Counted from the first letter of the stretch, positions 34,423-46,572 are shown. The stretch: 64,000 nt of DNA from Tomitella fengzijianii (GCF_007559025.1 NZ_CP041765.1:802679-866678), one strand, 5' to 3'. Program-made: numbers and translations. Notes: a model not told the origin generated them from the letters alone.

Positions 34423-35090
34423 GCGCCGAGAACACCGTCAATCTCACCCTCGACGTCCACGTCCCGGCCGGCGGAACCGACGGTTCCGTGGAGCTGCCGG
34501 CCGACATCTTCGACGTCGAGCCGAACATCCCGCTGATGCACCAGGTCGTCACCGCCCAGCTCGCGGCGGCACGCCAGGGCACGCACAAGGTGAAGACGCG
34601 CGGCGAGGTCCGTGGCGGCGGCCGCAAGCCGTACCGCCAGAAGGGCACCGGCCGCGCACGCCAGGGCTCGATCCGCGCACCCCAGTTCACCGGCGGTGGC
34701 ACCGTGCACGGGCCGCAGCCGCGCGACTACTCGCAGCGGACCCCCAAGAAGATGAAGGCCGCCGCGCTGCGTGGCGCGCTGACCGACCGGCTGCGCAGCG
34801 ACCGCATCCACCTGGTCTCCGAGCTGGTGGAGGGCCAGGTGCCGTCCACCAAGAAGGCGCTCGGCTTCCTCGGCCGCCTCAGCGACCGCTCGAAGTTCCT
34901 CGTGGTGGTTCCGCGTGAGGACGTCGTGACGTGGCAGAGCGTCCGCAACATCGAGGGCGCGCACCTGATCGCACCGGATCAGCTCAACACCCACGACGTT
35001 CTGCGCAGCGACGACGTCGTCTTTTCCGTTGCGGCGCTCGAGAGCTTCGTGTCCGCCCGCAGCACGGCAGCGAAGGAGGTCTCGGCATGA
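34419..35090 (+). CDS. rplD: 50S ribosomal protein L4
   Basis: A 223-residue protein with the extended tunnel loop [20 protein letters not shown] that lines the peptide exit tunnel. The acidic N-terminus before [12 protein letters not shown] is longer than in E. coli, as is usual in actinobacteria. In E. coli L4 also represses its own operon through the S10 leader; whether that happens here is unknown. It overlaps rplW by four bases. Confidence 0.98.
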   Translation: MSAENTVNLTLDVHVPAGGTDGSVELPADIFDVEPNIPLMHQVVTAQLAAARQGTHKVKTRGEVRGGGRKPYRQKGTGRARQGSIRAPQFTGGGTVHGPQPRDYSQRTPKKMKAAALRGALTDRLRSDRIHLVSELVEGQVPSTKKALGFLGRLSDRSKFLVVVPREDVVTWQSVRNIEGAHLIAPDQLNTHDVLRSDDVVFSVAALESFVSARSTAAKEVSA

Positions 35091-35401
35091 GCATCGCGGA
35101 GATCAAGTCCGACCCGCGAGACATCCTGGTCGCACCGGTGGTCTCGGAGAAGTCGTACGGGCTCATGGAGGACAACGTCTACACCTTCCTGGTGCGCCCG
35201 GACGCCAACAAGACGCAGATCAAGATCGCCGTGGAGAAGGTCTTCGGGGTCACGGTCACGTCGGTGAACACCGCCAACCGTCAGGGCAAGCGCAAGCGGT
35301 CACGCCTCGGCTACGGCCGGCGCAAGAGCACGAAGCGCGCCTTCGTGACGCTGTCCGACGACAGCAAGCCCATCGAGATCTTCGGAGGGCCGGTCGGCTG
35401 A
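35087..35401 (+). CDS. rplW: 50S ribosomal protein L23
   Basis: A 104-residue protein at the exit-tunnel rim, the docking site for trigger factor and [23 protein letters not shown] and [19 protein letters not shown] are characteristic. It starts at an ATGA overlap with rplD and ends 49 bases before rplB. Confidence 0.98.
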   Translation: MSIAEIKSDPRDILVAPVVSEKSYGLMEDNVYTFLVRPDANKTQIKIAVEKVFGVTVTSVNTANRQGKRKRSRLGYGRRKSTKRAFVTLSDDSKPIEIFGGPVG

Positions 35402-35450
35402 GCCGCGGCTCGCCCACCGGAACTCGTAGAAGGTAAGGACTTCAAGACTC

Positions 35451-36290
35451 ATGGCAATCCGTAAGTACAAGCCGACGACACCGGGCCGCCGCGGCTCGAG
35501 CGTCGCCGTTTTCTCCGAGATCACGCGCTCGACGCCGGAGAAGTCGCTGGTGCGTCCCCTGCACAGCAAGGGGGGACGCAACGCGCACGGCCGGATCACG
35601 ACCCGGCACCAGGGCGGCGGGCACAAGCGCGCCTACCGGGTGATCGACTTCCGCCGGCACGACAAGGACGGCGTGCCGGCCAAGGTCGCGCACATCGAGT
35701 ACGACCCCAACCGCACCTCGCGGATCGCGCTGCTGCACTACTACGACGGCGAGAAGCGCTACATCATCGCGCCCAAGGGCCTCGGGCAGGGCGACGTGGT
35801 GGAGGCGGGACCGAACGCCGACATCAAGACCGGCAACAACCTGCCGCTGCGCAACATCCCCGCGGGCACGGTGATCCATGCGGTGGAGCTGCGTCCCGGC
35901 GGCGGCGCCAAGATGGCCCGCTCGGCGGGCGCCAGCATCCAGTTGCTGGGCAAGGAGGGCAACCACGCGAGCCTGCGTATGCCCTCCGGCGAGATCCGCC
36001 GCGTCGACGTGCGCTGCCGCGCCACCGTCGGCGAGGTCGGAAACTCCGAGCAGTCCAACATCAACTGGGGCAAGGCCGGCCGCATGCGGTGGAAGGGCAA
36101 GCGCCCCTCCGTCCGCGGCGTCGTGATGAACCCCGTCGACCACCCGCACGGCGGTGGCGAGGGCAAGACCTCGGGCGGCCGCCATCCGGTCAGCCCGTGG
36201 GGCCGGCCCGAGGGCAGGACCCGCCGACCCAAGAAGGCCAGCGACGCGATGATCGTCCGTCGTCGCCGTACCGGCAAGAACAAGCGCTAG
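35451..36290 (+). CDS. rplB: 50S ribosomal protein L2
   Basis: A 279-residue protein of full family length. [20 protein letters not shown] is the rRNA-binding N-domain. [17 protein letters not shown] near the C-terminus contains the conserved His implicated in peptidyl transfer. AAGGTAAGGA upstream is a strong ribosome binding site. rpsS follows after 13 bases. Confidence 0.98.
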   Translation: MAIRKYKPTTPGRRGSSVAVFSEITRSTPEKSLVRPLHSKGGRNAHGRITTRHQGGGHKRAYRVIDFRRHDKDGVPAKVAHIEYDPNRTSRIALLHYYDGEKRYIIAPKGLGQGDVVEAGPNADIKTGNNLPLRNIPAGTVIHAVELRPGGGAKMARSAGASIQLLGKEGNHASLRMPSGEIRRVDVRCRATVGEVGNSEQSNINWGKAGRMRWKGKRPSVRGVVMNPVDHPHGGGEGKTSGGRHPVSPWGRPEGRTRRPKKASDAMIVRRRRTGKNKR

Positions 36291-36303
36291 GAGGGAGTGA
36301 AGG

Positions 36304-37777
<1,474 letters not shown>

Positions 37778-37779
37778 CG

Positions 37780-38196
37780 ATGTTGATGCCACGACGGGTC
37801 AAGCACCGTAAGCAGCATCACCCCAAGCGCAAGGGCATGGCCAAGGGCGGCACCGAGGTCACGTTCGGTGACTTCGGCCTGCAGGCCCTGGAGCCGGCGT
37901 ACATCACGAACCGCCAGATCGAGGCGGCGCGTATCGCGATGACCCGCCACATCAAGCGCGGCGGCAAGATCTGGATCAACATCTTCCCGGATCGCCCGCT
38001 GACCAAGAAGCCGGCCGAGACCCGCATGGGCTCCGGCAAGGGTTCGCCGGAGTGGTGGGTCGCGAACGTCAAGCCCGGGCGCGTGATGTTCGAGATGAGC
38101 TACCCCAACGAGGAGATCGCCCGCGAAGCACTGCTGCGTGCGGCGCACAAGCTCCCCTGCAAATGCCGGATCGTGACTAGGGAGGGGAGCTTCTGA
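37780..38196 (+). CDS. rplP: 50S ribosomal protein L16
   Basis: A 138-residue protein that helps place the A-site t[40 protein letters not shown] and [20 protein letters not shown] are highly conserved; the last contains the Arg/Lys-rich loop near the peptidyl-transferase centre. The start at 37780 matches the known mycobacterial N-terminus. It overlaps rpmC by one base. Confidence 0.98.
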   Translation: MLMPRRVKHRKQHHPKRKGMAKGGTEVTFGDFGLQALEPAYITNRQIEAARIAMTRHIKRGGKIWINIFPDRPLTKKPAETRMGSGKGSPEWWVANVKPGRVMFEMSYPNEEIAREALLRAAHKLPCKCRIVTREGSF

Positions 38197-38432
38197 TGGC
38201 AACGGGAACCCAGGCATCCGAGCTCCGGGAGCTCGGCGAGGAAGAGCTGACCACGTCGCTCCGTGAAGCCAAGGAGGAACTGTTCAACCTCCGCTTCCAG
38301 ATGGCGACCGGGCAGCTCGACAACAATCGCCGCCTCCGGACCGTCCGGCGCAACATCGCCCGGATCTACACCGTGCTCCGCGAGCGTGAGCTGGGGCTCG
38401 CGGCCGGACCGGACGAGGACGGCGCCGCATGA
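38196..38432 (+). CDS. rpmC: 50S ribosomal protein L29
   Basis: A 78-residue two-helix protein at the exit-tunnel rim. [20 protein letters not shown] and [20 protein letters not shown] are the two helices. The acidic C-terminus GPDEDGAA is an actinobacterial extension. It overlaps rpsQ (ATGA). Confidence 0.97.
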   Translation: MATGTQASELRELGEEELTTSLREAKEELFNLRFQMATGQLDNNRRLRTVRRNIARIYTVLRERELGLAAGPDEDGAA

Positions 38433-38740
38433 GTGAGGACAAGACAGTGAGCACCACCGAGAACGCAGCGAGCACGGAAGCGGCCGACGAGCGCGGCCGC
38501 CGCAAGATCCGTATCGGCTACGTCGTCTCCGACAAGATGGAGAAGACGATCGTCGTCGAGCTCGAAGACCGCGTCAAGCACCCGCTGTACGGCAAGATCA
38601 TCCGCCGCACCAGCAAGGTCAAGGCGCACGACGAGAACAGCGTGGCCGGCGTGGGCGACCGCGTCCAGCTGATGGAGACCCGGCCCCTGTCCGCCACCAA
38701 GCGGTGGCGGCTGGTCGAGGTCCTCGAGAAGGCCAAGTAG
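38429..38740 (+). CDS. rpsQ: 30S ribosomal protein S17
   Basis: A 103-residue OB-fold protein that binds helix 11 of 16S r[23 protein letters not shown] and [20 protein letters not shown] are diagnostic. The first 25 residues are an acidic Ser/Thr/Glu extension. A large hairpin begins four bases after its stop, so this is probably the last gene of the S10 transcript. Confidence 0.97.
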   Translation: MSEDKTVSTTENAASTEAADERGRRKIRIGYVVSDKMEKTIVVELEDRVKHPLYGKIIRRTSKVKAHDENSVAGVGDRVQLMETRPLSATKRWRLVEVLEKAK

Positions 38741-38744
38741 TACT

Positions 38745-38787
38745 CGGTGCGGCCGGCCGACCGCGAAAGCGGGGGCCGGCCGCACCG
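38745..38787 (+). terminator. Perfect 14-bp hairpin with nested GAAA-capped stem after rpsQ
   Basis: Left arm CGGTGCGGCCGGCC (38745-38758) pairs perfectly with 38774-38787. The 15-base loop itself folds as CCGC-GAAA-GCGG. There is no U-tract, as is common for actinobacterial terminators. It separates the S10 and spc units and is followed by a -10 element at 38815. Confidence 0.65.
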
Positions 38788-38814
38788 GTGCACTGCCCAA
38801 CCCTTATGATGGTC

Positions 38815-38820
38815 TGGTTT
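38815..38820 (+). promoter_or_regulatory. -10 element TATGAT of a candidate spc-operon promoter
   Basis: TATGAT lies 132 bases before rplN and 28 bases after the rpsQ hairpin. No clear -35 is present at the proper distance, so the promoter rests on a strong -10 alone. It would allow rplN and following genes to be transcribed independently of the S10 unit. Confidence 0.4.
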
Positions 38821-38951
38821 GCCGCACGGGCTCGCGTCCGTGCGGCGTGCCCCGCCATCGTGCGGGAGCCCGCCCCGAGGGGCGGGCGAACGACCGCGTG
38901 CGTCGGGTCGGTAATCCGGCGCACATCGAGTCCAGGTCAAGGAGAACTCTA

Positions 38952-39320
38952 GTGATCCAGCAGGAGTCGCGGGTCCGAGTTGCCGACAACACCGGTGCCA
39001 AGGAGATCTTGTGCATCCGTGTTCTCGGCGGCTCCGGTCGCCGCTACGCCGGAATCGGCGATGTCATCGTCGGCACGGTCAAGGACGCCATCCCCGGCGG
39101 CAACGTCAAGCGCGGCGATCTGGTCAAGGCCGTGATCGTCCGGACCAAGAAGGAGCGCCGTCGTCCGGACGGCTCCTACATCCGCTTCGACGAGAACGCC
39201 GCCGTCATCATCAAGCCGGACAACGATCCGCGCGGTACGCGCATCTTCGGGCCCGTGGGCCGCGAGCTGCGCGACAAGAAGTACATGAGGATCATCTCGC
39301 TTGCGCCGGAGGTGCTGTGA
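38952..39320 (+). CDS. rplN: 50S ribosomal protein L14
   Basis: A 122-residue protein at the subunit interface. [20 protein letters not shown] opens the protein and [20 protein letters not shown] is its signature. The GTG start follows AAGGAGA. It is the first gene after the rpsQ hairpin and probably heads the spc unit. Its stop overlaps rplX (TGATG). Confidence 0.98.
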   Translation: MIQQESRVRVADNTGAKEILCIRVLGGSGRRYAGIGDVIVGTVKDAIPGGNVKRGDLVKAVIVRTKKERRRPDGSYIRFDENAAVIIKPDNDPRGTRIFGPVGRELRDKKYMRIISLAPEVL

Positions 39321-39634
39321 TGAAGGTGCACAAGGGCGACACGGTCCTCGTCATCTCGGGTAAGGACAAGGGCGCCAAGGGCAAGGTCATCAAGGCCATC
39401 CCCGAGCGCAACCGCGTCATCGTCGAGGGCGTGAACCGCATCAAGAAGCACACCGCCGTCTCTGCGAACCAGGCCGGCGCGCGCGTCGGCGGGATCGTCA
39501 CCCAGGAGGCCGCCCTTCACGTCTCGAACGTGATGGTCGTCGACTCCGACGGCAACCCCACCCGCGTCGGGTACCGCACCGACGAGAACGGCAAGCGGGT
39601 GCGGATCTCCCGTCGCAACGGGAAGGACATCTAG
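39320..39634 (+). CDS. rplX: 50S ribosomal protein L24
   Basis: A 104-residue KOW-domain protein. [20 protein letters not shown] is the KOW motif, and [14 protein letters not shown] the following strand. It starts assembly of the 50S by binding the 5' end of 23S rRNA. The ATG overlaps the rplN stop. Confidence 0.98.
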   Translation: MKVHKGDTVLVISGKDKGAKGKVIKAIPERNRVIVEGVNRIKKHTAVSANQAGARVGGIVTQEAALHVSNVMVVDSDGNPTRVGYRTDENGKRVRISRRNGKDI

Positions 39635-39636
39635 AG

Positions 39637-40203
39637 ATGACGAGCACCGAGAACAAGATTCAGCCGCGCCTGAAGCTGCAGTACCGCAGCGAGATCCGCG
39701 ACGCCATGCAGAAGGAGTTCTCCTACGAGAACGCCATGCAGGTGCCGGGGCTCGTCAAGGTCGTCGTGAACATGGGCGTCGGCGACGCGGCCCGCGATGC
39801 CAAGCTCATCAACGGCGCCGTCCGCGATCTCTCGCTGATCACCGGACAGAAGCCCGAGATCCGCCGCGCACGCAAGTCCATCGCGCAGTTCAAGCTGCGT
39901 GAGGGCATGCCCATCGGCGCCCGGGTGACCCTGCGCGGTGACCGCATGTGGGAGTTCCTCGACCGTCTGCTCTCGATCGCGCTGCCCCGCATCCGCGACT
40001 TCCGCGGCCTGTCGGGCGAGCAGTTCGACGGCAACGGCAACTACACCTTCGGCCTTTCCGAGCAGTCGATGTTCCATGAGATCGACATCGACTCGATCGA
40101 CCGCCCGCGCGGTATGGACATCACCGTCGTGACCACCGCCACCAACAACGACGAGGGCCGCGCGCTGCTCAAGCAGCTCGGCTTCCCGTTCAAGGAGAAG
40201 TGA
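39637..40203 (+). CDS. rplE: 50S ribosomal protein L5
   Basis: A 188-residue 5S rRNA-binding protein. [40 protein letters not shown] and [20 protein letters not shown] are conserved blocks. The gene lies two bases after rplX and is followed by rpsN after one base. Confidence 0.98.
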   Translation: MTSTENKIQPRLKLQYRSEIRDAMQKEFSYENAMQVPGLVKVVVNMGVGDAARDAKLINGAVRDLSLITGQKPEIRRARKSIAQFKLREGMPIGARVTLRGDRMWEFLDRLLSIALPRIRDFRGLSGEQFDGNGNYTFGLSEQSMFHEIDIDSIDRPRGMDITVVTTATNNDEGRALLKQLGFPFKEK

Positions 40204-40204
40204 G

Positions 40205-40390
40205 ATGGCGAAGAAGGCGCTCGTCAACAAGGCGAACCGCAAGCCCAAGTTCTCAGTTCGCGCATACACGCGGTGCCAGCGTTGCGGACGCCCGCACTCG
40301 GTGTACCGCAAGTTCGGACTGTGCCGCGTCTGCTTCCGCGAGATGGCGCACGCGGGCGAACTGCCGGGAGTTCACAAGAGCTCCTGGTGA
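40205..40390 (+). CDS. rpsN: 30S ribosomal protein S14, zinc-binding short type
   Basis: At 61 residues this is the short, zinc-binding (S14Z) form. The four ligands are visible as C24 and C27 (CQRC) and C40 and C43 (CRVC). Many actinobacteria also hold a longer zinc-free copy elsewhere that replaces it under zinc starvation; none is seen here. It lies near the A-site in the 30S head. Confidence 0.98.
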   Translation: MAKKALVNKANRKPKFSVRAYTRCQRCGRPHSVYRKFGLCRVCFREMAHAGELPGVHKSSW

Positions 40391-40483
40391 TCCACCACCA
40401 CACCACTTCGCGGTAGGCCTGCTGCGCCGCCCCGGCGGCGTCCAAGAGGGAACCATTGCGAGAAAGGTATACAGGTCACTTCC

Positions 40484-40882
40484 ATGACCATGAGCGATCC
40501 GATCGCAGACATGCTCACGCGTCTGCGCAACGCCAACTCGGCGTACCACGACGAGGTTTCCATGCCGTCGTCGAAACTGAAGGTGAACATCGCCGAGATC
40601 CTCAAGCGTGAGGGCTACATCGGCGATTACAAGGTCGAGGACGCGCGGGTGGGCAAGACCCTCACGCTGGTCCTCAAGTACGGCCCTGCGCGTGAGCGCA
40701 GCCTCGCCGGCATCCGCCGCGTGTCGAAGCCCGGCCTGCGCGTGTACGCCAACTCCACCAACCTGCCCAAGGTCCTCGGCGGCCTCGGCGTGGCGATCAT
40801 CTCGTCATCGACCGGACTGCTCACGGACCGCCAGGCAGCCAAGCAGCGAGTAGGCGGGGAAGTCCTCGCCTACGTCTGGTAG
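40484..40882 (+). CDS. rpsH: 30S ribosomal protein S8
   Basis: A 132-residue 16S rRNA-binding assembly protein. [20 protein letters not shown] and the C-terminal [20 protein letters not shown] are diagnostic. Start may be ATG 40484 or 40490 (two Met codons apart by one). The 93-base gap after rpsN is the largest within this unit. In E. coli S8 represses the spc operon by binding its mRNA; this is not shown here. Confidence 0.98.
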   Translation: MTMSDPIADMLTRLRNANSAYHDEVSMPSSKLKVNIAEILKREGYIGDYKVEDARVGKTLTLVLKYGPARERSLAGIRRVSKPGLRVYANSTNLPKVLGGLGVAIISSSTGLLTDRQAAKQRVGGEVLAYVW

Positions 40883-40893
40883 GGGGTCGAAGA

Positions 40894-41433
40894 ATGTCTC
40901 GTATCGGTAGAGACCCGATCACCGTCCCCGGCGGCGTCGATGTGGCCATCGACGGCCAGGACGTCAAGGTCAAGGGGCCCAAGGGCGAGCTGGCACTGAC
41001 ACTGAACGACGTCATCGGCATCGCGAAGGCCGAAGACGGACGTCTGGAGGTCACGCGCGCAGACGAGGACCGTGACAGCCGCGCGCTGCACGGCCTGTCC
41101 CGCACGCTGGTGCAGAACATGGTCACCGGCGTCACCGAGGGCTACCTCATCAAGATGGAAATCCACGGCGTCGGCTACCGCGTGGCGCTGAAGGGTTCCA
41201 CGTTGGAGTTCTCGCTGGGCTACAGCCACCCCGTCACCGTCGACGCGCCCGAGGGCGTGAGCTTCCAGGTCGAGAACCCCACCCGGTTCTCCATCAGCGG
41301 CATCGACAAGCAGAAGGTCGGCCAGGTCGCCTCCAACATCAAGCGGCTGCGCAAGCACGACCCGTACAAGGGCAAGGGCATCCGCTACGAAGGTGAGCAG
41401 GTCCGTCGCAAGGTCGGAAAGACGGGTAAGTGA
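40894..41433 (+). CDS. rplF: 50S ribosomal protein L6
   Basis: A 179-residue protein of two similar alpha/beta domains. [18 protein letters not shown] begins the first, and [20 protein letters not shown] with [18 protein letters not shown] ends the second. It sits near the sarcin-ricin loop at the factor-binding site. It ends at an overlap with rplR. Confidence 0.98.
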   Translation: MSRIGRDPITVPGGVDVAIDGQDVKVKGPKGELALTLNDVIGIAKAEDGRLEVTRADEDRDSRALHGLSRTLVQNMVTGVTEGYLIKMEIHGVGYRVALKGSTLEFSLGYSHPVTVDAPEGVSFQVENPTRFSISGIDKQKVGQVASNIKRLRKHDPYKGKGIRYEGEQVRRKVGKTGK

Positions 41434-41435
41434 TC

Positions 41436-41843
41436 ATGAGTGAGACTGCACAGACCAACGGCAAGCGGGTTCCGCGCGGCACGGACGTGTCCACCGCGCG
41501 CCGTATCGCGCGGAGCCGTCGGCACTTCCGCCTGCGCAAGCGGCTTTCCGGCACGCCGGCCCGCCCGCGCCTCGTAGTGAAGCGCTCCTCCCGGCACATC
41601 CACGTCCAGGTCATCGACGACACCGTGGGCCACACCCTGGCCGCTGCGTCGAGCATCGAGGCCGACGTCCGCGCCGTGGACGGCGACAAGACCGCCAAGG
41701 GCGTCAAGGTCGGGGAGCTCATCGCGGCCCGCGCCAAGGCGGCCGGCGTGACCGCGGTCGTGTTCGACCGCGGCGGCAATGCCTACCACGGCCGTATCGC
41801 GGCGCTCGCGGACGCGGCGCGCGAGGGCGGGCTGGAGTTCTGA
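41436..41843 (+). CDS. rplR: 50S ribosomal protein L18
   Basis: A 135-residue 5S rRNA-binding protein. [20 protein letters not shown] and [20 protein letters not shown] are its hallmarks. ATG 41436 is preferred; GTG 41430 overlaps the rplF stop and would add two residues. The N-terminal 20 residues are a polar extension. Confidence 0.97.
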   Translation: MSETAQTNGKRVPRGTDVSTARRIARSRRHFRLRKRLSGTPARPRLVVKRSSRHIHVQVIDDTVGHTLAAASSIEADVRAVDGDKTAKGVKVGELIAARAKAAGVTAVVFDRGGNAYHGRIAALADAAREGGLEF

Positions 41844-41874
41844 TGAAGACGATCAACAACGGAAGGACTGTCTG

Positions 41875-42528
41875 ATGCCGGGACGTCAGCGGCGTGACGG
41901 CGGACGGGGTCCCGCCGGACAGAACGGCCCCAACAGTGACAACAAGGGTCAGGGCGGCCAGGGCGGCCGTGGCGGCCGCGGCGGCCGGGACAACCGGTCC
42001 CGCGACGCGGAGAAGTCGAACTTCATCGAGCGGGTCGTTACGATCAACCGCGTCTCGAAGGTCGTCAAGGGCGGCCGCCGGTTCAGCTTCACCGCTCTGG
42101 TGATCGTCGGCGACGGCAACGGTGTCGTCGGCGTCGGCTACGGCAAGGCCAAGGAAGTGCCGGCCGCCATCCAGAAGGGTGTCGAGGAGGCTCGGAAGAA
42201 CTTCTTCCGCGTGCCGATGATCGGCAGCACCATCACCCACCCGGTGCAGGGGGAGGAGGCCGCAGGCGTGGTCATGCTGCGTCCGGCCAGCCCGGGTACC
42301 GGTGTCATCGCGGGCGGCGCCGTGCGTGCGGTCCTCGAGTGCGCCGGCATCCAGGACATCCTGTCCAAGTCGCTCGGCAGCGACAACGCGATCAACGTCG
42401 TGCACGCGACGGTGGCCGCGCTCAAGGGTCTGCGTCGTCCCGAGGAGGTCGCGGCGTCCCGCGGCCTGCCGATCGAGGACGTGGCCCCGGCGGCGATGCT
42501 GCGGGCACGTGCCGGGCAGGGGGCATGA
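41875..42528 (+). CDS. rpsE: 30S ribosomal protein S5
   Basis: A 217-residue protein of the decoding-fidelity region. [20 protein letters not shown] and [18 protein letters not shown] form the double-stranded-RNA-binding domain. The first 40 residues are an Arg/Gly/Gln-rich extension usual in actinobacteria. GGAAGGA precedes the ATG. Confidence 0.98.
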   Translation: MPGRQRRDGGRGPAGQNGPNSDNKGQGGQGGRGGRGGRDNRSRDAEKSNFIERVVTINRVSKVVKGGRRFSFTALVIVGDGNGVVGVGYGKAKEVPAAIQKGVEEARKNFFRVPMIGSTITHPVQGEEAAGVVMLRPASPGTGVIAGGAVRAVLECAGIQDILSKSLGSDNAINVVHATVAALKGLRRPEEVAASRGLPIEDVAPAAMLRARAGQGA

Positions 42529-42530
42529 CG

Positions 42531-42716
42531 ATGGCACAGCTCAAAGTCACCCAGGTCCGCAGCACCATCGGAACCAAGAAGAACCAGCGTGACAGCCTGC
42601 GTACCCTCGGGCTCAAGCGGATCCGGCACACCGTGGTCCGCGAGGACTCGGCGGAGACGCGCGGACTGATAAACGTGGTCTCGCACCTCGTCACGGTGGA
42701 GGAGGTCTCACAGTGA
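42531..42716 (+). CDS. rpmD: 50S ribosomal protein L30
   Basis: A 61-residue protein. [20 protein letters not shown] and [20 protein letters not shown] cover nearly the whole family profile. ATG 42531 is chosen because GCAGGGGG lies at a workable distance; ATG 42525 overlaps the rpsE stop but has its ribosome binding site too close. Confidence 0.96.
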   Translation: MAQLKVTQVRSTIGTKKNQRDSLRTLGLKRIRHTVVREDSAETRGLINVVSHLVTVEEVSQ

Positions 42717-43156
42717 CCATCAAGTTGCACCACCTTCGCCCGGCGCCGGGCTCCAAGACCGACCGCACACGCGTCGGCCGCGGTGAGGGCTCCAAGGGCA
42801 AGACCGCGGGACGCGGCACGAAGGGCACCAAGGCCCGTAAGAACGTGCCGGCCGCCTTCGAGGGCGGGCAGATGCCGCTGCACATGCGGCTGCCCAAGCT
42901 CAAGGGTTTCAAGAATCAGTTCCGCACCGAGTTCCAGGTCGTCAACGTCGGCGACATCGCGCGGCTGTTCCCCGAAGGCGGGACCGTCGGGGTGGCCGAG
43001 CTGGTCGCCGCCGGTGCCGTCCGCAAGAACCAGCCGGTGAAGGTTCTCGGCGACGGCGAGATCAGCGTCAAGGTCGACGTCACGGCGGACAAGTTCTCGG
43101 CGTCCGCCGCGGACAAGATCGCGGCCGCCGGCGGCACTGTCACCGCCACGGCCTGA
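42713..43156 (+). CDS. rplO: 50S ribosomal protein L15
   Basis: A 147-residue protein. [20 protein letters not shown] and [20 protein letters not shown] are the basic N-terminal arm that threads into 23S rRNA. The GTG start overlaps the rpmD stop. A long hairpin follows about 77 bases downstream, marking the end of this unit. Confidence 0.98.
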   Translation: MTIKLHHLRPAPGSKTDRTRVGRGEGSKGKTAGRGTKGTKARKNVPAAFEGGQMPLHMRLPKLKGFKNQFRTEFQVVNVGDIARLFPEGGTVGVAELVAAGAVRKNQPVKVLGDGEISVKVDVTADKFSASAADKIAAAGGTVTATA

Positions 43157-43233
43157 CCGACGCGTAGCGTGCGGCCGATCCGCGTCCGGAAGCTGTTCCG
43201 GGCGCCGGCGCGACCGTCCACGCAGAAGCGCGC

Positions 43234-43272
43234 ATGCCGCGGATGGGGCCTTGCGGGCCCCGTCCGCGGCAT
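43234..43272 (+). terminator. 17-bp hairpin between rplO and secY
   Basis: Arms 43234-43250 and 43256-43272 pair over 17 positions with one G-U wobble, around the loop TTGCG. No U-tract follows. A TGTTAGAGT sequence at 43289-43297 resembles an extended -10 and could start the secY-adk-map transcript. Confidence 0.6.
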
Positions 43273-43423
43273 CGCTGTCTGCGCCCACTGTTAGAGTTCA
43301 ATCGTCGTCCGCGCGCCGGCCGGACCACGCCGGTGGGGATTGCCCGGGCCGCCGCCCGATGAGGGTGGGCGGGTCGGTGGGTTCTTTCCCGGGCGCCCCG
43401 TCAGCACACATCCAGGAGGACAC

Positions 43424-44737
43424 TTGCTCTCGGCCTTCGGATCTGCCTTCAGGACTCCGGACCTGCGGCGGAAGATCCTGTTCACGCTCGGCCTGATAGT
43501 GCTGTATCGGCTGGGCGCGATGATGCCGTCGCCCGGCGTGGACTTCAAGGTGGTCCAGCAATGTTCCGCGGACGCCCTCGGCGGCGACGGTGACGCGGCC
43601 GGCGTGTACACGCTCATCAACCTGTTCTCCGGCGGCGCCCTGTTGCAGCTGTCCGTGTTCGCCATCGGCATCATGCCCTACATCACGGCGAGCATCATCG
43701 TCCAGCTGCTGACCGTCGTCATCCCGAAGTTCGAGGAACTGCGCAAGGAAGGCCAATCCGGCCAGGCCAAGATGACGCAGTACACGCGGTACATCACGAT
43801 CGCGCTGGCGCTGCTCCAGTCCACCGGCTTCGTCGCACTGGCCAACAGTGGCAACCTGCTGCGGGGCTGTGATCAGCCCATCCTGGCCGACTCGAGCATC
43901 TTCGGACTCGTCGTGACGACTCTCGTCATGTCCGCGGGCGGCGTGCTGCTGATGTGGTTCGGCGAGCTCATCACCGAGCGCGGCGTCGGCAACGGCATGT
44001 CGCTGCTGATCTTCATCAGCATCGGCGCCGGCCTGCCGACGATGGGCAAGTCCATCCTGGATCAGGGCGGGCTCAAGTTCACGCTGATCATGCTCGCGGT
44101 GCTGGCGATCCTCGTCGGCGTCGTGTTCATCGAGCAAGGCCAGCGCCGCATCCCGGTCCAGTACGCCAAGCGGATGGTGGGCCGGCGGATGTACGGCGGC
44201 ACGTCCACCTACCTGCCGCTCAAGGTCAACCAGGCCGGCGTCATCCCGGTGATCTTCGCGTCGTCGCTGCTGTACCTGCCCACTCTCGTGGCCCAGTTGA
44301 CGAGCAACAACGGCACCGAAGAGCACTGGTGGAACAAGATCATCAACCAGTACCTGTCCAACCCCGCGGACACCGGCTACATCATCATCTACTTCCTGCT
44401 CATCATCTTCTTCACCTACTTCTACGTGGCGATCACGTTCAATCCTGAAGAGCGTGCGGACGAGATGAAGAAGTACGGTGGGTTCATTCCGGGGATCCGT
44501 CCGGGGCGGCCGACGGTGGAGTACCTGCAGTACGTGCTCACGCGGATCACCCTTGTGGGCTCGCTCTACCTGGGCATCATCACGGTGCTGCCGAACTTCT
44601 TCCTGGGCGCGGCGGCAACGGCGAGCATGGCGTTCGGCGGCACGTCGATCCTGATCATCGTCGTCGTCGCCCTCGACACCGCGAAGCAGATCGAAAGCCA
44701 GTTGTTGCAGCGAAACTATGAAGGGTTCCTTCGATGA
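43424..44737 (+). CDS. secY: Protein translocase subunit SecY
   Basis: A 437-residue, ten-helix channel protein of the Sec translocon. [20 protein letters not shown] starts helix 1, and [19 protein letters not shown] and [18 protein letters not shown] are conserved channel segments. The start is TTG at 43424: AGGAGGA lies just upstream and the protein begins LLSAF, matching the mycobacterial N-terminus. The ATGA overlap with adk couples the two genes. Confidence 0.97.
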   Translation: MLSAFGSAFRTPDLRRKILFTLGLIVLYRLGAMMPSPGVDFKVVQQCSADALGGDGDAAGVYTLINLFSGGALLQLSVFAIGIMPYITASIIVQLLTVVIPKFEELRKEGQSGQAKMTQYTRYITIALALLQSTGFVALANSGNLLRGCDQPILADSSIFGLVVTTLVMSAGGVLLMWFGELITERGVGNGMSLLIFISIGAGLPTMGKSILDQGGLKFTLIMLAVLAILVGVVFIEQGQRRIPVQYAKRMVGRRMYGGTSTYLPLKVNQAGVIPVIFASSLLYLPTLVAQLTSNNGTEEHWWNKIINQYLSNPADTGYIIIYFLLIIFFTYFYVAITFNPEERADEMKKYGGFIPGIRPGRPTVEYLQYVLTRITLVGSLYLGIITVLPNFFLGAAATASMAFGGTSILIIVVVALDTAKQIESQLLQRNYEGFLR

Positions 44738-45279
44738 GAATTGTTCTACTCGGTCCCCCCGGAGCAGGTAAGGGCACGCAGGCCGCCATCCTGTCCGACA
44801 AGCTCGGCGTGCCGCACATCTCGACCGGCGATCTGTTCCGCGCGAACATCGGCGAAGGCACCGACCTGGGCGTGGAGGCGAAGCGGTATCTCGACGCCGG
44901 CGAACTGGTCCCCAGCGAGTTGACCAACCGCATGGTGGAGGCCCGTCTGAGTGAGGCCGACGCCGCCCAGGGATTCCTGCTCGACGGCTTTCCCCGCACA
45001 GTCGACCAGGCGGAGGCGCTCGAGGGGATCCTCGGTCGGCTGGGCACCGCTCTCGACGCCGTCCTCGAGTTCGTCGTCGACGAGGACGTCGTGGTGGAGC
45101 GCATGCTGTCCCGCGGCCGCGATGACGACAAGGAAGACGTCATCCGCAACCGGCTGCGTGTGTACCGCGCGGAGACCGCACCGCTGCTGGACCATTACCG
45201 GTCCATCGAGGTGAGCGTCGACGCGGTGGGCGAGATCGAGGAGATCAACGCGCGAGCCATGGCAGCACTGGGCAAGTAG
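44734..45279 (+). CDS. adk: Adenylate kinase
   Basis: A 181-residue enzyme that interconverts ATP plus AMP and two [15 protein letters not shown] is the P-loop, [12 protein letters not shown] and [16 protein letters not shown] bind [21 protein letters not shown] replaces the large lid, so this is the short form without the zinc-type LID domain, as in mycobacteria. It starts in the secY stop codon and is followed two bases later by map. Confidence 0.98.
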   Translation: MRIVLLGPPGAGKGTQAAILSDKLGVPHISTGDLFRANIGEGTDLGVEAKRYLDAGELVPSELTNRMVEARLSEADAAQGFLLDGFPRTVDQAEALEGILGRLGTALDAVLEFVVDEDVVVERMLSRGRDDDKEDVIRNRLRVYRAETAPLLDHYRSIEVSVDAVGEIEEINARAMAALGK

Positions 45280-45281
45280 CC

Positions 45282-46076
45282 GTGGGTTTCGCGCGACGTC
45301 GCAAGGTGGTGCCGTTCCGCACGGCCGGGGAGCTCGACGCCATGGCAGCCGCGGGCGCGGTGGTGGGACGGACCCTCGTGGCGGTCCGGGACGCCGCGGT
45401 GCCCGGGGCCAGCACGCTGGACCTGGACCGTGTGGCGGAGGCGTCGATCCGGGCCGCGGGGGCAGTGCCCTCGTTCCTGGGATACCACGGGTTCACCGGT
45501 TCCATCTGCGCGTCCCGCAACGACGTGGTGGTCCACGGCATCCCCCGTGCGGACGACCTGCTGGGCGAGGGCGACCTGATCTCGATCGACTGCGGCGCCA
45601 TCCTCGACGGATGGCACGGCGACTCCGCGTGGACCTTCGCGGTGGGCGGAGTCTCCGCAGCGGAGGAGGAGCTCAACGCCGCCACGGAGCAGTCGCTTGC
45701 GGCGGGGATCGCGGCGATGCTTCCCGGGAACCGGCTGACCGACGTGTCGCATGCGATCGAAAGCGGGACCCACGCGGCGGAGAAGGCGCACGGCAGGGTC
45801 TACGGCATCGTCGACGGCTACGGCGGCCACGGTATCGGCCGGGAGATGCACATGGACCCGTTCCTCGCCAACGAGGGCGCGCCCGGAAAGGGCCCCCGGC
45901 TGGTGGTCGGCTCCGTGCTCGCCATCGAACCGATGCTCACCCTGGGTACCGACCAGACGACCGTTCTGGAGGACGGGTGGACGGTGATCACCGACGACGG
46001 CTCCAGGGCTTCGCACTGGGAGCACACCGTGGCGGTGACCTCCGACGGTCCGCGCATCCTGACGACCCGCCCCTGA
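45282..46076 (+). CDS. map: Type I methionine aminopeptidase
   Basis: A 264-residue metalloprotease that removes initiator Met. [19 protein letters not shown] supplies two Asp ligands, [15 protein letters not shown] the His, and LAIEPML and WEHTVAV the two Glu. [20 protein letters not shown] is the substrate pocket. It lacks the N-terminal SH3-binding extension of the second mycobacterial MetAP. The start is the GTG at 45282. It is the last gene of the secY unit before two minus-strand genes. Confidence 0.97.
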   Translation: MGFARRRKVVPFRTAGELDAMAAAGAVVGRTLVAVRDAAVPGASTLDLDRVAEASIRAAGAVPSFLGYHGFTGSICASRNDVVVHGIPRADDLLGEGDLISIDCGAILDGWHGDSAWTFAVGGVSAAEEELNAATEQSLAAGIAAMLPGNRLTDVSHAIESGTHAAEKAHGRVYGIVDGYGGHGIGREMHMDPFLANEGAPGKGPRLVVGSVLAIEPMLTLGTDQTTVLEDGWTVITDDGSRASHWEHTVAVTSDGPRILTTRP

Positions 46077-46101
46077 CGCGCCGCCGCGGCCCGGTCCGGC
46101 C

Positions 46102-46572
46102 CTAGGCGTCGAGGAGGATCGTCACCGGGCCGTCGTTGGTGGACGCGACCTGCATGTGCGCGCCGAAACTCCCCGATTGGACCCGGGCGCCCAGTCGGCG
46201 GAGTTCACCGGTCAGCGCGTCGACGAGGGGCTCGGCCACCGAACCCGGGGCGGCCTGGTTCCAGGACGGGCGCCGGCCTTTGCACGCGTCACCGTACAGA
46301 GTGAACTGGCTGACGACCAGGACCGGAGCGTCCAGGTCCGAGGCCGAGGTCTCGCCGTCGAGGATGCGGAGTCGCCAGATCTTCGCCGCCAGCGCGGCCG
46401 CCGCGGCGACGTCGTCGGAGTGCGTTGCACCGACGAGCACGAGCAGCCCCTGCCGGGCGCCTGGCGCATCCGTGTCCGCTCTTCCTGGGCCGCTGTCGCC
46501 GAGGATTTCGCCGACTGTCTCGCCGTCGACCTGCACTCGCGCCCACGTGACCCGCTGAACGACCGCTCGCAT
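46102..46572 (-). CDS. dtd: D-aminoacyl-tRNA deacylase
   Basis: A 156-residue enzyme. [18 protein letters not shown] opens the protein. [20 protein letters not shown] and the C-terminal [10 protein letters not shown] are the two catalytic-site motifs of Dtd (SQxTL and GPVT). It removes D-amino acids and glycine mischarged on tRNA. A loop around residues 26-40 is longer than in E. coli. It is inserted on the minus strand between map and infA, downstream of a membrane-protein gene on the same strand. Confidence 0.96.
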   Translation of the reverse strand: MRAVVQRVTWARVQVDGETVGEILGDSGPGRADTDAPGARQGLLVLVGATHSDDVAAAAALAAKIWRLRILDGETSASDLDAPVLVVSQFTLYGDACKGRRPSWNQAAPGSVAEPLVDALTGELRRLGARVQSGSFGAHMQVASTNDGPVTILLDA

